From positions 8,060,001-8,124,000 of the forward strand of contig JAZHRO010000062.1 in assembly GCA_037157565.1 (NCBI GenBank): a stretch of DNA of 64,000 nucleotides, read 5' to 3'. A program made the translations under genes and the position numbers. Positions 11,661-23,056 of the stretch are shown here, one piece after another. A model generated the notes under the pieces. It had not been told where the DNA came from. It ran no database searches and saw only the letters and a list, made by a program, of their open reading frames with translations. Each line of letters opens with the position of its first letter. The first letter of the stretch is position 1. The DNA is from Thalassia testudinum (lineage: Eukaryota > Streptophyta > Magnoliopsida > Alismatales > Hydrocharitaceae).

Positions 11661-11665
11661 AAAAC

Positions 11666-13033
11666 TGATGTGCTGTTGTGCGTATGTGTTAAGGAGTGTC
11701 GTTATAGTCGCACTTGCAACATCGGTTTTAAAATAATTAAATGGAGGTGAGTCCGAGTGTCGATCTCAGGGAGGCGTGAAAATCGGATTTTTACTTACCA
11801 CTTGTTGTCACGGAAAGTGCGGAGTTTTGCTTGCGAAAGATGCGGTTTTGAAAAGCGAGAGAGAGAGAGATAGAGAGAGAGAGAGAAGGTTTAGGGTTAG
11901 GAAGCTCTTTGTTTTGATCGTGCAACTTGAAGAGAAATTAAAATGGCAATTGAACAGAAAATAACTTCATTAAACATGCACTTATAGTTTATAACTTACA
12001 ACATTAAATACATGCTTCAACAAAAGTAATAGAAAGCTTAAAAGAGAGAGTGTGTGTGTGTGTGTGTGGAGAGCGATGAGGTAGCCACAGCGGTAGACGA
12101 GGCTCCGTCGGCGGCTCGTCGTCTCCGGTGATTACAAGAGTGCCTAAAGCTAGCTAAGAGAGGGGTGGAGTAGTTGCAAGGGGGAGTGAATGCCTTGAAT
12201 GGTGGTTGGAGGGGGTTTAAATAGAGCTAAGGGCTTCCTAAAAGAAGAAGGGGCTTTAGCGACATCCAGAGCATCGCTAAAACCGCTTCTAAAAGCGTCG
12301 GTGAAGCCCTCCAGCCGCTGGTCAGCCGCCCGCCTCGTTCCTTCTCCTCACACGATCCGTGGCATTGAATGAGAGCTGTCTGATCTTTGAGAGTCTTCCT
12401 TGCCTGCGCTGGGATCGCGCCTCGGGTGCACGTGTGCGCGCACGTCTCCGCCTGGCGTGCGTGCGTGCGTGGATGCTCGTGAGATGCGGTCGCACCGCGT
12501 GGCAGGATCCCGGCCGCCCGCTGCTGATCGGGCGACCCAATTTCTCCGCACCCGTCGCCCGTCTTCAAATCCCACTCCCGCGACTCGAACCCGGGTCGCG
12601 TGGGTGCGGGCGTGCGCGCTCACCGTTGCGCCATGCCCGCGCTTTGTCGCGGCGACCACAGGAGGGCGCACGAATCTCGGCTGGCTGAAGGTACGGCGAG
12701 TACGGGGGAGGGGCTGACGTGGCGCAATCTGGGCCGTTGATCTCCAGATCAACGGTCAAAACTTCTTGGGCCCATTGTAGGAGCTTCGGATGTTGGATTT
12801 GGCCGATCTTGAGTCCGTTGGACTCCGCTCATCATTTTGAATCCATCCGTGCAGTCCGATTGCTCATCTGAGGCCTGCTTTGACAAATTCTTACACAAAT
12901 GGCCATTAATGTAGTTTATAAGCAATCTTGGTACATGATGCATGCAATGCTCCTATTCTACTTATGTTGTGCCTTTTATTCTAAAGATGGGAAATATTCA
13001 ACATAATTATCACCCCCTTGTGTAGTGTTATCA
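11666..13033 (-). repeat. R1 5' LTR (family B)
   Basis: 1,368-bp LTR next to the primer site. It carries the same TATA-like box (12,215-12,224) and tRNA-like module (12,581-12,640) as the left copy. The (GT)n run near 12,050 is longer than in the left copy. The element ends at 13,033 and is followed by CCTAG. Confidence 0.93.
12581..12640 (-). promoter_or_regulatory. tRNA-like pol III promoter module in R1 5' LTR
   Basis: A box TGGCGCAACGG at 12,633-12,623 and B box GGTTCGAGTCG at 12,591-12,581, 31 nt apart, minus strand. The D arm is perfect (GCGC, AACGGTGA, GCGC). Four of five T-stem pairs are possible. It reads in the same direction as the element, about 360 bp upstream of the TATA-like box. 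Confidence 0.55.
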
Positions 13034-13038
13034 CCTAG

Positions 13039-14135
13039 CAAAACATTTTTGTAGTATTTAGAAATGATCTTTAAGCTGAAGATTTTCTCCTGAGGAAACA
13101 TAGGTGTGTTTATTGTTGGATATTGTGAGAACCAATTGTAGAGAAGACTACCAGTACTTTAAGTCTCACATGACAAAGATCATCTCTCGACTAACCAGGA
13201 CTCTTGATATTTAAACCTTAAGTACGATTTCCAGGATCCAGGAGGTTTTTGCCATACTCAAGAGCTCAAGAGATTATGGCTTGTGCTTAGTGAAGGATCA
13301 AGACTGGCCAAATGAACATTAAGACTCAAGCCCAGGGTTTCACGAATTTTTAAGTAAAGGTTGGTCCCAGTTTCAGCTCATGTCTTCGGATTGACCTGGA
13401 AAACTCAACTCCCATTTTCTGACATTTGTGGCTCAGGGTATTTGCATCCTGCCGTGAAGAACTTTTAGTAGGGCGAAGGCTTTACAGACATTTGTGGGAT
13501 ATACTGACTTATTTGCAACTTTTTTTTTTGAAACACGTGTCAGTATATCTCTTACAACATTATTTGGAGGAGCATACTTTTCTTTTTGGTGGGAGAGTTT
13601 CTTTTTGGTAGAAAGAGTTTCTCCTAAACACAAGACTAAAACCTGGGATAAAAAGTCTACCTGCACTCACAGGTAAGGACTCCACCTTCCCTAATGAACA
13701 CTAGGGTTGGATCTTATGTTCACCTGGTCTTTCTTGATATGTGTAGTGCGAACCAAGATTGCTTAAGCTCTCAAGTAAAAACAAACCAACGGATCCTGTA
13801 CTGGTGTCTTATGTACAAGAATACGTCCTTAGTTAGGAGAGATTCCGATCTATCTTGTCAATGCTCAAGTGAATTAAGCCGAGCTTGAGCAAATCAAGCT
13901 TCTGTGGCCTGGAAAGTCTTCAAAACAGAGGTTGAATATCCATAAACACTTATTGTATTTTTGTTTCAGCTTTTAGATCATTACTAAACACCATTTTTAT
14001 TATATATATTTTTTCTTTTTCTTTTTCTTTTTCTTGCATATTTATAAATAGGTGGAAACCGCATGATACCATAAAATACCTAGATCCTATGGATGCCTAT
14101 CCACCCCCCCATGCCAAACAATGCTATGTCCTCAT
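13039..14135 (-). other. R2 internal spacer resumed after R1
   Basis: Sequence between the R2 coding block and its polypurine tract, cut by R1. No coding feature is convincing in 13,039-14,079. At 14,101-14,135 lies the conserved G-tract motif found after the coding block in seven other elements here. Confidence 0.65.
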
Positions 14136-14676
14136 ATGTATGCAAGGAAAGGTAGAGAAAGGATGGAAGATCGAGTAATGAGAGTTGAGGTGCAGGGTAT
14201 ACAGCAGGGTGGTAGGGTGGGTGGATGGTGGGTGGTGAAAGGTCTGGCATTTCATGGGACGAGAGTGTCCCAAGCGGATCGGAGAACAAGTCAGGAAGAA
14301 GAAGTTCTCCCTCAGATTGGCCAAGAAGAGGGGCTTCTTGGATAGATGGATCCAAAAAGGAATAGCCCCAGTGAGTAAGATGTGGGCTCAAGGTCCCAGT
14401 GTGGAATTGCAAATCCGCCTGATTTGGCGAGAAAGAAAGGGCAATCCGGTCTTCAAGAGTGTGGACCGGCGAGAAGCAGCTCGGATATGACACAGACCAC
14501 GAGGTATGGAAAGCGGAGAAAACCTCGTCAGAAGTTAGGTTAGGAGAAGGTACGGTAATAGGGAGGGATGGGGGAACGTCACAATATGTGCTGATCAGGT
14601 AGTCTTCAGTGTTTACAGGTAATCCGCAGCAGTCTGAATGGGTCCCAATTAGTCTGATACACGTACTGACGGTCAT
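14080..14676 (-). other. R2 open frame downstream of protease, unknown
   Basis: A 198-codon frame, rich in Ser, Pro and Leu, whose ATG overlaps the protease stop (ATGA, 14,673-14,676). I do not recognise it. It occupies the place where RT, RNase H and integrase should be (about 2.9 kb in R1, about 0.6 kb here). Its last codons run through the conserved non-coding G-tract motif, which suggests the frame is fortuitous. Confidence 0.3.
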
Positions 14677-17369
14677 GTCCTCGTCAGACTGTCATCCTCA
14701 ATACAATCGCCATCAAAGTTCTTGCCTGCCTTGAAGATGTTAAGCTTGAGCTTTTTAGATCCAACGGCAATCTCAATACATCCTGACTCGCAGTCGATAA
14801 GGGCACGGGCTGTGGCCAAGAAAGGTCGACCGAGGATGATCGGACAATCAGAAAGTGAACTAGGAACTTCCATATCTAAAACAACAAAGTCAACAGGAAA
14901 ACAGAGACTATTGACCCTAACCACCACGTCTTCCACCACACCCTTCAGGATTTTGACAGAACGATCTGCCAACTGTAACGTGACAGGGGTGGGTTTTAGA
15001 TTTCCTAAGGAAAATTTTTCGAGCATGATGGTCGGTATGAGATTTATGGAAGATCCTAGATCAAGCAGGGCACGGTTAAAACTGCAGCCTTGGATGCTAC
15101 AGGAAATAAGCGGTGTGCCCGGATCTTTCTGCTTCGGTGGTAGGTTTGACAGTATAGCACAACTTGCATGAGGCGAGAGAACCACCGGATTCTTAGTTTT
15201 CTTTGACTGTTGCCTGGGTGTTGTGTAGTCTTTGAAAAATTGGGTGACAGTAGGTATGTGGTCGATAGCCTCGAGCAGGGGTACCTTAATTTCTACATCC
15301 CTGAACAAATTATGCAGGTTATCAAAGGCCTGTGTATCTTTCTTTTTGCCTTTTGTCTCCCTCAGTAGAGCCTCAGGGAATGGAACTGATTCTGGCACCA
15401 ATTTTGGTGTATCGTCCTCTCGCGAATGCAGTGCGCATCCCGAATGAGAGGGCGATGAAGAAGAAGATGGGCCAAGATCAAGTCGAGGTGGATCGACGGT
15501 CTGCTTACCGCTCCTCATAGTGATAGCATTGGACGATGCAGGTCCAATGAGATCATACGACGGAGGAGGGTTCGCAATGGGGACATAAGAGTGCGATGCT
15601 GCAGCGGGATTAGCCTGAAATCCCGGAGGAATGCTCGGAGCTTGCAGAATTTGATTAACCTGCCCCTGAGAAGGTCGTACCTGTGGTTGAGGACCACAGG
15701 GTACGAAGTTTCGCGGGTTTGGAACAGGTTGGGCAGGAAGAGTGCCCTGAGATCGAGTCGCCATGCGTAGTTGACTGATCTCAGCATACTACTGCGCCAA
15801 TTGGTGCTGAAGAGAGGTCATGTTCTCTTCATGGCACTTTGACATATTCGTCATCATTCACATCAATTTGTCAAGAGGACTTGATGCGTGTTCTGCTTGT
15901 GGTACACAAGGGCCTGATAGCGGATTCGCCATAGGATTAGACTAGGCCCTTGGGATGAGGGGAGCGGACGGTCGCATTGGTCCACCTACGGGGTTTTGGC
16001 GTTGCAAGTTGTTGGACCATGCAAAGTTTGGAAGATTATGCCACCCTGGGCTATAAGTGGCAGAGAACGGGTTGTTCCCCAGGACGCAAGCGTCTTCTAT
16101 GCCAGAAGACGTGGCCGCATGTAAATATGCGTCCGAGAACACGGAGGCTTGGTCCTCCATGTTGAAATACTGGCTCGCAGATGCCAGTTCCACATGACTT
16201 ACCGAGTCGCTTGGCGCGACACTCGGTAAGGAAGGTCTCACGGGGTTTCTCGGGATAATCCTGGTGTTGGAAGAATTTGGATTGTGATGAAGAGGTGCAG
16301 TGGGGTTGTTTGCCATAGAACGGGTGGGGTTGGCCAGAAGCACGTCCAGCTTCTTGTGCACGACGGAGACTTCATCCAATTTTTGAGTAATAAGGCTTAG
16401 ATCAGTGGATGAATGGGAGGGTCCCGTGTCAACTTCGTGGACATTTCAGGGCTGGCTGGTACGATTAAAGGCGACAATGGAAGCATTGTTCATCGAGTTT
16501 TCACTCATATTTTCAAACAATTCGAATGCTCCATTCTCATCTTTATTCATAAAATTCCCTCCACAGGAAGCATCTGCAATCTTCTTCAAAGTCTCATTTA
16601 GCCCATAGTAGAAAATCTGGGCTATATGCCACTTAGGCAGACCATGGTGCGGACACTTCCTAAGGAGGTCGTTATACCTCTCCCATGCCTCATGAAATTG
16701 TTTGCCGTTTTGTTGCGTAAATGAAGTGATAGCATGGCGAAGTGCATTGGTTCGCCCGATTGGGAATAACTTCTTGAGAAACGCTGTTCACATCTCTTCC
16801 CAAGAATGGATGGTTCTCCCAAGGGTGCGTAACCACTGCGACGCTTTATCCCGCAATGAAAACGGGAACATTTTCATGAGGACTATAGGTAACCCGACAT
16901 TTCTTGGTTTAATCGTTTCAACTAGTCGGGTTAGGTCTTCCAAGTGGAGAAAAGGATCTTCACTTGCAAGACCATGGAAGTGAAAATTTATTAGGCCAAT
17001 TATGTTCGATTTCAATTCAAAGTCGTCCCCGCCCATGGGGACCTGAATTTGTCCTATGGTCTCTGTAGCAGTGGGATTCTGATAGGAGCTAAGAGACCTA
17101 GGCTCCTTCCGTTCGGGAGGGTTCTGCATTTCCTCCAATGTTTCCCGAATGGCTTTGATTTGCTCATTATACATTTCCATTTAGGTTTGGAGGCAGGTTA
17201 TGGGATCTAAGGCTCCACCACCTGGTGGGTTCTGAGGGCGGTTTCCTCCCTCGGGATTTGGGGGTGGGCGTACAGCCATGTTTGTGGAGGAGGAGGACGA
17301 TTCGGCTTCTTTTCTAAATTTATCAGTCAATTCAAATAGTTCAGGGTTTTGTGACCTCCTCCCAAACAT
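14673..17369 (-). pseudogene. gag: R2 gag-protease, one frame with six stops; no RT or integrase follows
   Basis: One reading frame of about 899 codons without visible indels. It starts MFGRRS at 17,369, has the gag core (SLRDKASQWLRTLG near 16,850) and a C-terminal SATYSPGWHNLPNFAW (near 16,040), then a linker and an aspartic protease (LDLGSSINLIP near 15,060; IILGRPFLA near 14,825). Stops: 17,181-17,183, 16,788-16,790, 16,446-16,448, 15,942-15,944, 15,858-15,860 and 15,789-15,791. After the protease the frame ends at 14,673 with no RT, RNase H or integrase, so even an undamaged R2 would need pol in trans. R1 shows the equivalent gag and pol to be about 5.7 kb. Confidence 0.88.
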
Positions 17370-18748
17370 GCACTACCGCAGGAAGAATTGGAGAGATAAG
17401 AAGGGAAAAGAGATGAGAGAAATGATGCTGCAAAGGTACACTTGATGACAAATCAATTCAATCAAATTCCTAACCTCTACAGTGTGCCCTTAGACCTAAA
17501 GATCTAATTTACCTACTATCATGAACTACGGAACCGAATGTGAGCACCGCGGAACCACCAGGTCAGATTGAAAGGCCATTTGCCCCAGTCTTAGACACTC
17601 GATAGCACACGGGAACCCTCACCAGCACGTAGACGCTACACACAGGTAGTTAGACCTCCAATCCTTAAGAAGGGTCAAGTTATTACCAGTTTTAGTTAGA
17701 GGCTTAGGGTCAAGTGCTTTTGGAATGTGAAGGGCATTGTTTACGGGTAATGCCCAAGTGATTGATTTTCAGAGTGTGTAAAACAAGCATGCAACGAGTA
17801 AATCTCCCCGAATTGAAGTTTTTTATTGGTGAATGGTTTTTAGAGTTCAGCCTTAAGTAGTATGAATTTTAGGACTTTGCTAACTTACCAATTCAACCAA
17901 TCTCCAGGTTTTTGTGAGAATACAAGTTTTCTTTCTAAGCCCAACAAACCCTTCTTCAATATCAGTTAGTTAATGCATGCTAAAATGAAATGGGCTACCC
18001 TAAATGGAGATTTCTATGTGTGGATGCACGATTCAGTTTTATATTAGTGTGAAAGGGAGCCAAAGTACTTCAATTCAAGTGCTCCCAATCACCAAAAAGA
18101 TTTCCACACACAAGACTCAACCGGAAGATAAAGAAAATCAAATTGTTGGGGGTTGAGGTATTCAGGATCGAATCTTAGGCAAGTTGAAAAGTCGTGGTGG
18201 GGTTGGAATTAACTCAATTCCAAGTCTCCCCACCAAAAATGTGATCCCGAATTTACAGGAAAATGAGGCAAAGAGGGGTGCAATCAATCTTTTTATGTTT
18301 GCCTCAAGGAATACTTCCCACGGCGAGAAATTCAAGAATCAAGATTCTTGGATTTTCAGTATGCAAAGTAAGGCTGGAAATCCCAGGGCGGTGGGAGTGA
18401 AGACAATCAATCAAATAAGTGAATTTTAGTCCACTTGCCCCAAGAGATCCCAAGAAGTTTTTCTAGTTTTTTAGTTTTTTAGTTTTTTTTTTATTAATGT
18501 GACAAGTTAACCCTACTTGCTAAGAAAAGAAGACCTACTTATTCGGCAACGTGTGCGAAGCTCCAATGCGGTGTCGGCGTCTTCACTCTCTCGTTCCTGC
18601 CTTGGATCTGCTTACATCTTCGACTTCGTCTGCCTGCCTTCTCCTTGCACCTGGTTCACTTGCACACCAAAAACAGAGATACCCGTAAAGAGAGAAGAGA
18701 AGAGAAAAAACTACAGGAATGCAGTAAAAACTTACTCGAAGGTGCACT
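17370..18748 (-). other. R2 5' leader
   Basis: 1.4 kb between gag start and primer site. It is AT-rich and I found no conserved frame or feature. It is equivalent in position to the 1.1-kb R1 leader. Confidence 0.6.
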
Positions 18749-18766
18749 TCCCCGGCAACGGTGCCA
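18749..18766 (-). other. R2 primer binding site, tRNA-Asp type
   Basis: Minus strand TGGCACCGTTGCCGGGGA, one mismatch to tRNA-Asp complementarity, 7 nt from the LTR that starts at 18,774. Confidence 0.9.
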
Positions 18767-18773
18767 GAAAAGG

Positions 18774-19618
18774 TGTGGTGTCGGACCCGAATAGGTTGTT
18801 AATATGATGATTTTATCATTTAAGTGTGTATAGTGGTTAACCTGGTCATCTCTTTACAAAAATTTTTTTAACCTAGCCTACTTGATTTTATCTTGGTCAC
18901 TTTTAGGCCCAGGGTCGAACTCAAGGAAGCGGGGTTACAAGTTAAGTTTCTACATCTTTCCTATAACGAGTCTCTTCCGATCGTTTATTGTGTTTTTGGT
19001 GTTTTTCTTATTTATATTTTTTCTGGTAATCTTTGTTCTTGAGGCATACCCTCAAAATTGGGTTCTTGGCTTTGAGCCAAAACAGGGTTCCAAAATGAGT
19101 CTTGCTATTCGCAAGACGGAGTACCTGTAAGTCAAAGATTATCTTTTCTCTTTTATATATATTTTTTTATCTTTTTACTAACAGGAAAGCGAAACAGAAA
19201 TAAAGTAAATATAGTATATATATATAGGTATATATTATGTATATAAGGGGTGGGGGTGGAGGCGGAGATGGAGTGTAGCATGGTGTCGAGTCGGTCGTCG
19301 TCTAGAAAGATGCAACCAACAAGACTAGGTGCCGCGTGGAATGTGGGATGGATGGTGGAAGATTTATGCGAACACACTTTTTATACACGTGTATTGGGGA
19401 ATATCAGCAACTGGTGTAGATATTCCCGCAATACCACGTATGGTAAATAATGTGAAAATATGTGGATATATGCAAATATATCTATATGTATATACATATA
19501 TATAGTTATAAATATATAGGTATATATATATATGCAGTTATATATGTATATATGTATATATATATATAGGTATGTAAATATATATATAAGTATATGTATA
19601 GATAGATATATGTATAGA

Positions 19619-19664
<46 letters not shown>

Positions 19665-21672
19665 TATGAGTATGTGTATATAACTATATAGATGTAAATA
19701 TATATGTATATATAGACATATGTAGCTTGATATATGTATATATGTATATATAGATGTATATGTAAGTAGGTGTGTATATATGTATATATATATATATATA
19801 TGTATCTATACTTAGTTATATAGGTAATAATATATATATAGATATATGTATATTTATATATATATATGTATATAAATGTATGTATATATATCAGTATATA
19901 TATGTGTATATATATATATATAAGTATATAGATATATATATATGTATATGTATGTATATAGACTAGTACATAGTTATATAGTACTAATATATGTATGGAT
20001 ATATGTATAAAATATATATATATAAGTATATAGATATATATATATATATGTATGTATACTAATACATAAGTATATAGGTACTACTATATGTATAAATATA
20101 AGTATATATATATATGTATATAAATATATATATATATACATATATATTTATGTATATATGTATATATATATATCAATACATATAAGTATACGTATATATA
20201 TATATGTTTATAATAGAGTATAGGTGTGTGTGTGTGTGGAAGTGTGAGTGTATGTGTGCGTAAACGTCGGTGTAAAGAGAGAGTGAGAGAGTGAGAGAGA
20301 GAGAGAGCGGAAGAGCCTGCAGAGGAAGGAAAGGGCGTTTTAAGCCGTCTGCACGTGAAGGGCGTCATCTGGTGGTTCCAACTCTCGCACAGGCGCGTAT
20401 GCGCGCAGAGAAGCGCGCGTTGGAGGGCAAAGGGTGTGGAGATGACACGCAGGGCACCGTGCTGTGCGAAGGCTGGCACGAGCACTCGCTGGCGCGGGTG
20501 AAGGGAGCGAGCGAAGGTAGGCGCTGGGAGAGGGCTGGCAGATGCGCGGGCAGGTGCACGCATGGGCGAGGACAGGCTGCGGCGTGCCAGGTGATCGGAT
20601 AAGTGAGAAGCTTTCCGGTCACCCCACTGTAGCCACAGTGTCGCGCAGACTCGCGTGAACAGTGGCTACAGTGTAAGGCTGCACCACGCGACCGGGTACG
20701 AGCGATTGTGTGAGTGCGGACGGCACGGCGCGCGCGGTGGAGTGGCTCCGGCTGCTAGCTTGTGGGCGTGACCTTGCAACAGAGCGTGCGGAGGGGGGTT
20801 GGGTCGCGAGCGAAGGGGCACGACAGGGCGCGCAGAGGTCTGTGGGTGCTGCTGGGGTGCTTGGCCGGCCGCTGCAGAGGCGCATAGAGGCCGGTTGCGG
20901 GTGGAAGAGAGCGCGACAGGGCGAAGAAAGCGGGAGGCGGAGAGGCCTGCAGGCGCGCACGGAGGGCGAGGGCGCCTGCAGCCACACGTGGAAGGGGCTG
21001 GGGTTGTTGCTGCTGCTGACCTGCTGCTGCCATCGAGCTTCGAGCTTCAGACCTTGAAGCTTGCGGCCATGGCTGAAGGTGCTGGAAACGTAAAAAAAAT
21101 GAGGAAAGAGCCACCATGCCCACTGGCTCTTTGAAGAGCTAGGCGATGGTGGTCTCACTATGGTGGTGTTCACCACAGTGAGGGCTCCTATCCGCCGGGT
21201 ATCTCCGAGGAGGGCTGGCGTGAGGAGGGAGAGGGAGGAGAGGACGGTGGCCTGGAAGAAGTGCTGGGTGGTTTTTTGGCTGGGACCAGGCTGCCGAAGA
21301 AGAAACCGTGGTCTTTCTAAAGAAGAGGAAGAGCATGGCTCACATGCGGCTGCAGGGAGAGGTTGGTATGGCTTGGTAGGGAGAGGGTTGCTGCAGGGAA
21401 GCATGGTGTGAGGAGAAGAAGAAGATGCATGCAGCCGCAGGAAGCATTTAAAAATCAAGTGAAATAAAAAATAAAAAGATGGTGAATTAGCAGAGATGCA
21501 CTTGAAGAAAATGTTAATAGCAAGGCCACTTATTTATTCTCCTCTCTTCTCAATTAAATGCATGCATGCATGTATTTTTACAAATGTGATTATGGAACCA
21601 TAATATGCAGAGGTAATGCTAGGAAATAGCACAAGAAGGCACTATTGCAAGTGTATTTTTGCGGTGCAATCA
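18774..21672 (-). repeat. R2 5' LTR, 2.9 kb
   Basis: Full right LTR, TGTGGTGTCGG... to ...GCAATCA on the plus strand, next to the primer site. It contains the TA tract (about 19,440-20,215) and a GC-rich segment (about 20,330-21,100). The following bases (21,673 on) match the inside of the R3 right LTR at about 28,998, which shows R2 inserted into the left LTR of R3. Confidence 0.88.
19440..20215. repeat. TA-rich microsatellite tract in R2 5' LTR
   Basis: Counterpart of 1-640. Most irregular landmarks (for example TAGACTAGTACATAG) are shared in order, with slippage differences, so the tract was already present when the element inserted. Confidence 0.9.
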
Positions 21673-23042
21673 GCGGGAACACCTCGCCGGAGGAGTCGCC
21701 GGAGATGAAGGAGATGAGGGTGTTTTACTTGCACCGATGGTCGATTTTAGGAAATAGAGAGAGGGGGAGAAAGTATGAGAGAGAGGGAACTTAAAAACCT
21801 ACTCTAAGGATGAAAAGGGACAGGGATCCCATGCCAGTGTGGTTGCTGAACGTGGGGAAGATGAACCTCCGTAGGAGAGGCGGCGACAAAGATGGGGTAG
21901 GAACGACGTCGGCTGGTATTGCTTGATGTGGAGGACGTTGAGGGAGATAAACCCGCCACTGGTATTGTGGTTGGGCAACAAGAGAGTCAGAGATAGACCA
22001 CCGAAGCTTGCGGAGACTTGCGGCAGGAGGGGAGAGAGGAATAGGGGTAATTCCGACCCAATTTCAAACTGAGGAGAACGGTTGGACCTTGGGGAGTCTT
22101 TTATAAGTCATCAGAGAGAGTTTTATGCTTGGAAACCAAGCTTCCAAGCAAGGAATGCTCACTGGAGAAGGAAGCTTTCAAGAGACCCAAATCTCTCATG
22201 CGTTCGTATGAGAGATTGGGAAAGATTCAGGACATCTAACCGGGTTCATATTGAAGAGGATTAATTGATGAATCTCCCTTCCAATTTTGGAAGGGATTCA
22301 TCAATCAATCAGGGAGAAAATCCAAGTTGAAGATCGTCGGAGTAGGTTTCCTCCACGATAATGGTGGAGGGACCTATTTGTGAAGATGATGAAGAAGTTA
22401 GGGGGTTGATTGCAAGGGTTTTTGAAAGTTAGGGGTAGAAATGTAATCAGATAAGACCTTTTTGCAAGCTAGGTCAAGACAAGTTCTCCATAGGTTCAAA
22501 TTTTGGTAAAACCCTAATTTAGACCTAAGGAATCCAATGGTGAAGTTGTATTTTTTTTTTGACCATGTTTGACTGGATAATTTATGCAAAAGCCCAAATT
22601 AGGGCAAATATCTGTCTGAGACTCCATCTTAGGTCAAAATGGGTTCTGATGGCCAAATTGAAGGTACTAAACCCTCGATAATATTTTTATACGACTTTTC
22701 GAGGGTTTAGGTGAATTTTATCCTGACCAGAACCTTGGTTAATTAAGTGGGTCTATTTTTAGGGTTTCAAAAGTCATTTAATTCTCAGAATATACACAAA
22801 CCCTTTTCTATCTGATCTAACCCACTTATTGTCCTATTAAGACCATTTGACTTTTAGTCAGCCCTTGCAAAAACCTGTGGTTGTATTGCATTAGTCAAAT
22901 TACAATTTTAACCCTAATTTCTTATTTTTCCCTTAGAATGCTTATGCAGTGAGTTATGACCTTCTGACGGTTATGTAGGACCATTTATTGACTTCATTAG
23001 GTAAAAATGAGCTAGTTAAGGCTCATGATGGTGTTCCCATCA
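21673..23042 (-). repeat. R3 3' LTR, U3-proximal part (cut by R2)
   Basis: Matches 28,998-30,323 along its length and ends ...GTTCCCATCA beside a polypurine tract. On the minus strand it starts with the 17-nt hairpin TGATGGGAACACCATCA. A TATA box (minus TATAAAAG, 22,098-22,105) lies 0.94 kb from the LTR end. A block of about 40 bp near 22,330-22,372 is missing from the right copy. The remainder of this LTR must lie left of the window, beyond R2. Confidence 0.85.
22098..22105 (-). promoter_or_regulatory. TATA box, R3 3' LTR
   Basis: Minus TATAAAAG. Counterparts lie at the same U3 distance (about 0.90-0.96 kb) in every family A LTR: 29,420-29,427, 60,881-60,888, 33,697-33,705 (+) and 39,044-39,050 (+). 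Confidence 0.65.
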
Positions 23043-23056
23043 TACCCCCATGCTTA
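23043..23056 (-). other. R3 polypurine tract
   Basis: Minus strand AAGCATGGGGGTA directly before the LTR TG. Confidence 0.85.

Larger units (their letters stand above)
2135..13033 (-). mobile_element. R1: complete Athila-like Ty3/gypsy element nested in R2
   Basis: A 10.9-kb element read on the minus strand. LTRs of 1,365 bp (2,135-3,499) and 1,368 bp (11,666-13,033) both run TG...CA. Perfect 5-bp target duplications (CCTAG) flank it at 2,130-2,134 and 13,034-13,038. Minus-strand order: 5' LTR, tRNA-Asp primer site, 1.1-kb leader, gag, protease, RT, RNase H, integrase, 1.3-kb spacer, polypurine tract, 3' LTR. It is the only structurally complete element in the window and is not coding-competent. 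In the first 130 bp the LTRs differ at nine positions, all transitions. Confidence 0.95.

Noticed and set aside
12581..12640. Functional tRNA gene
   Set aside because: Boxes and D arm are present, but the anticodon stem does not pair and no acceptor stem closes; present in both LTRs as part of the repeat.
14673..14676. ATGA overlap as translational coupling in R2
   Set aside because: Plant elements rarely use this; the downstream frame runs into a conserved non-coding motif.
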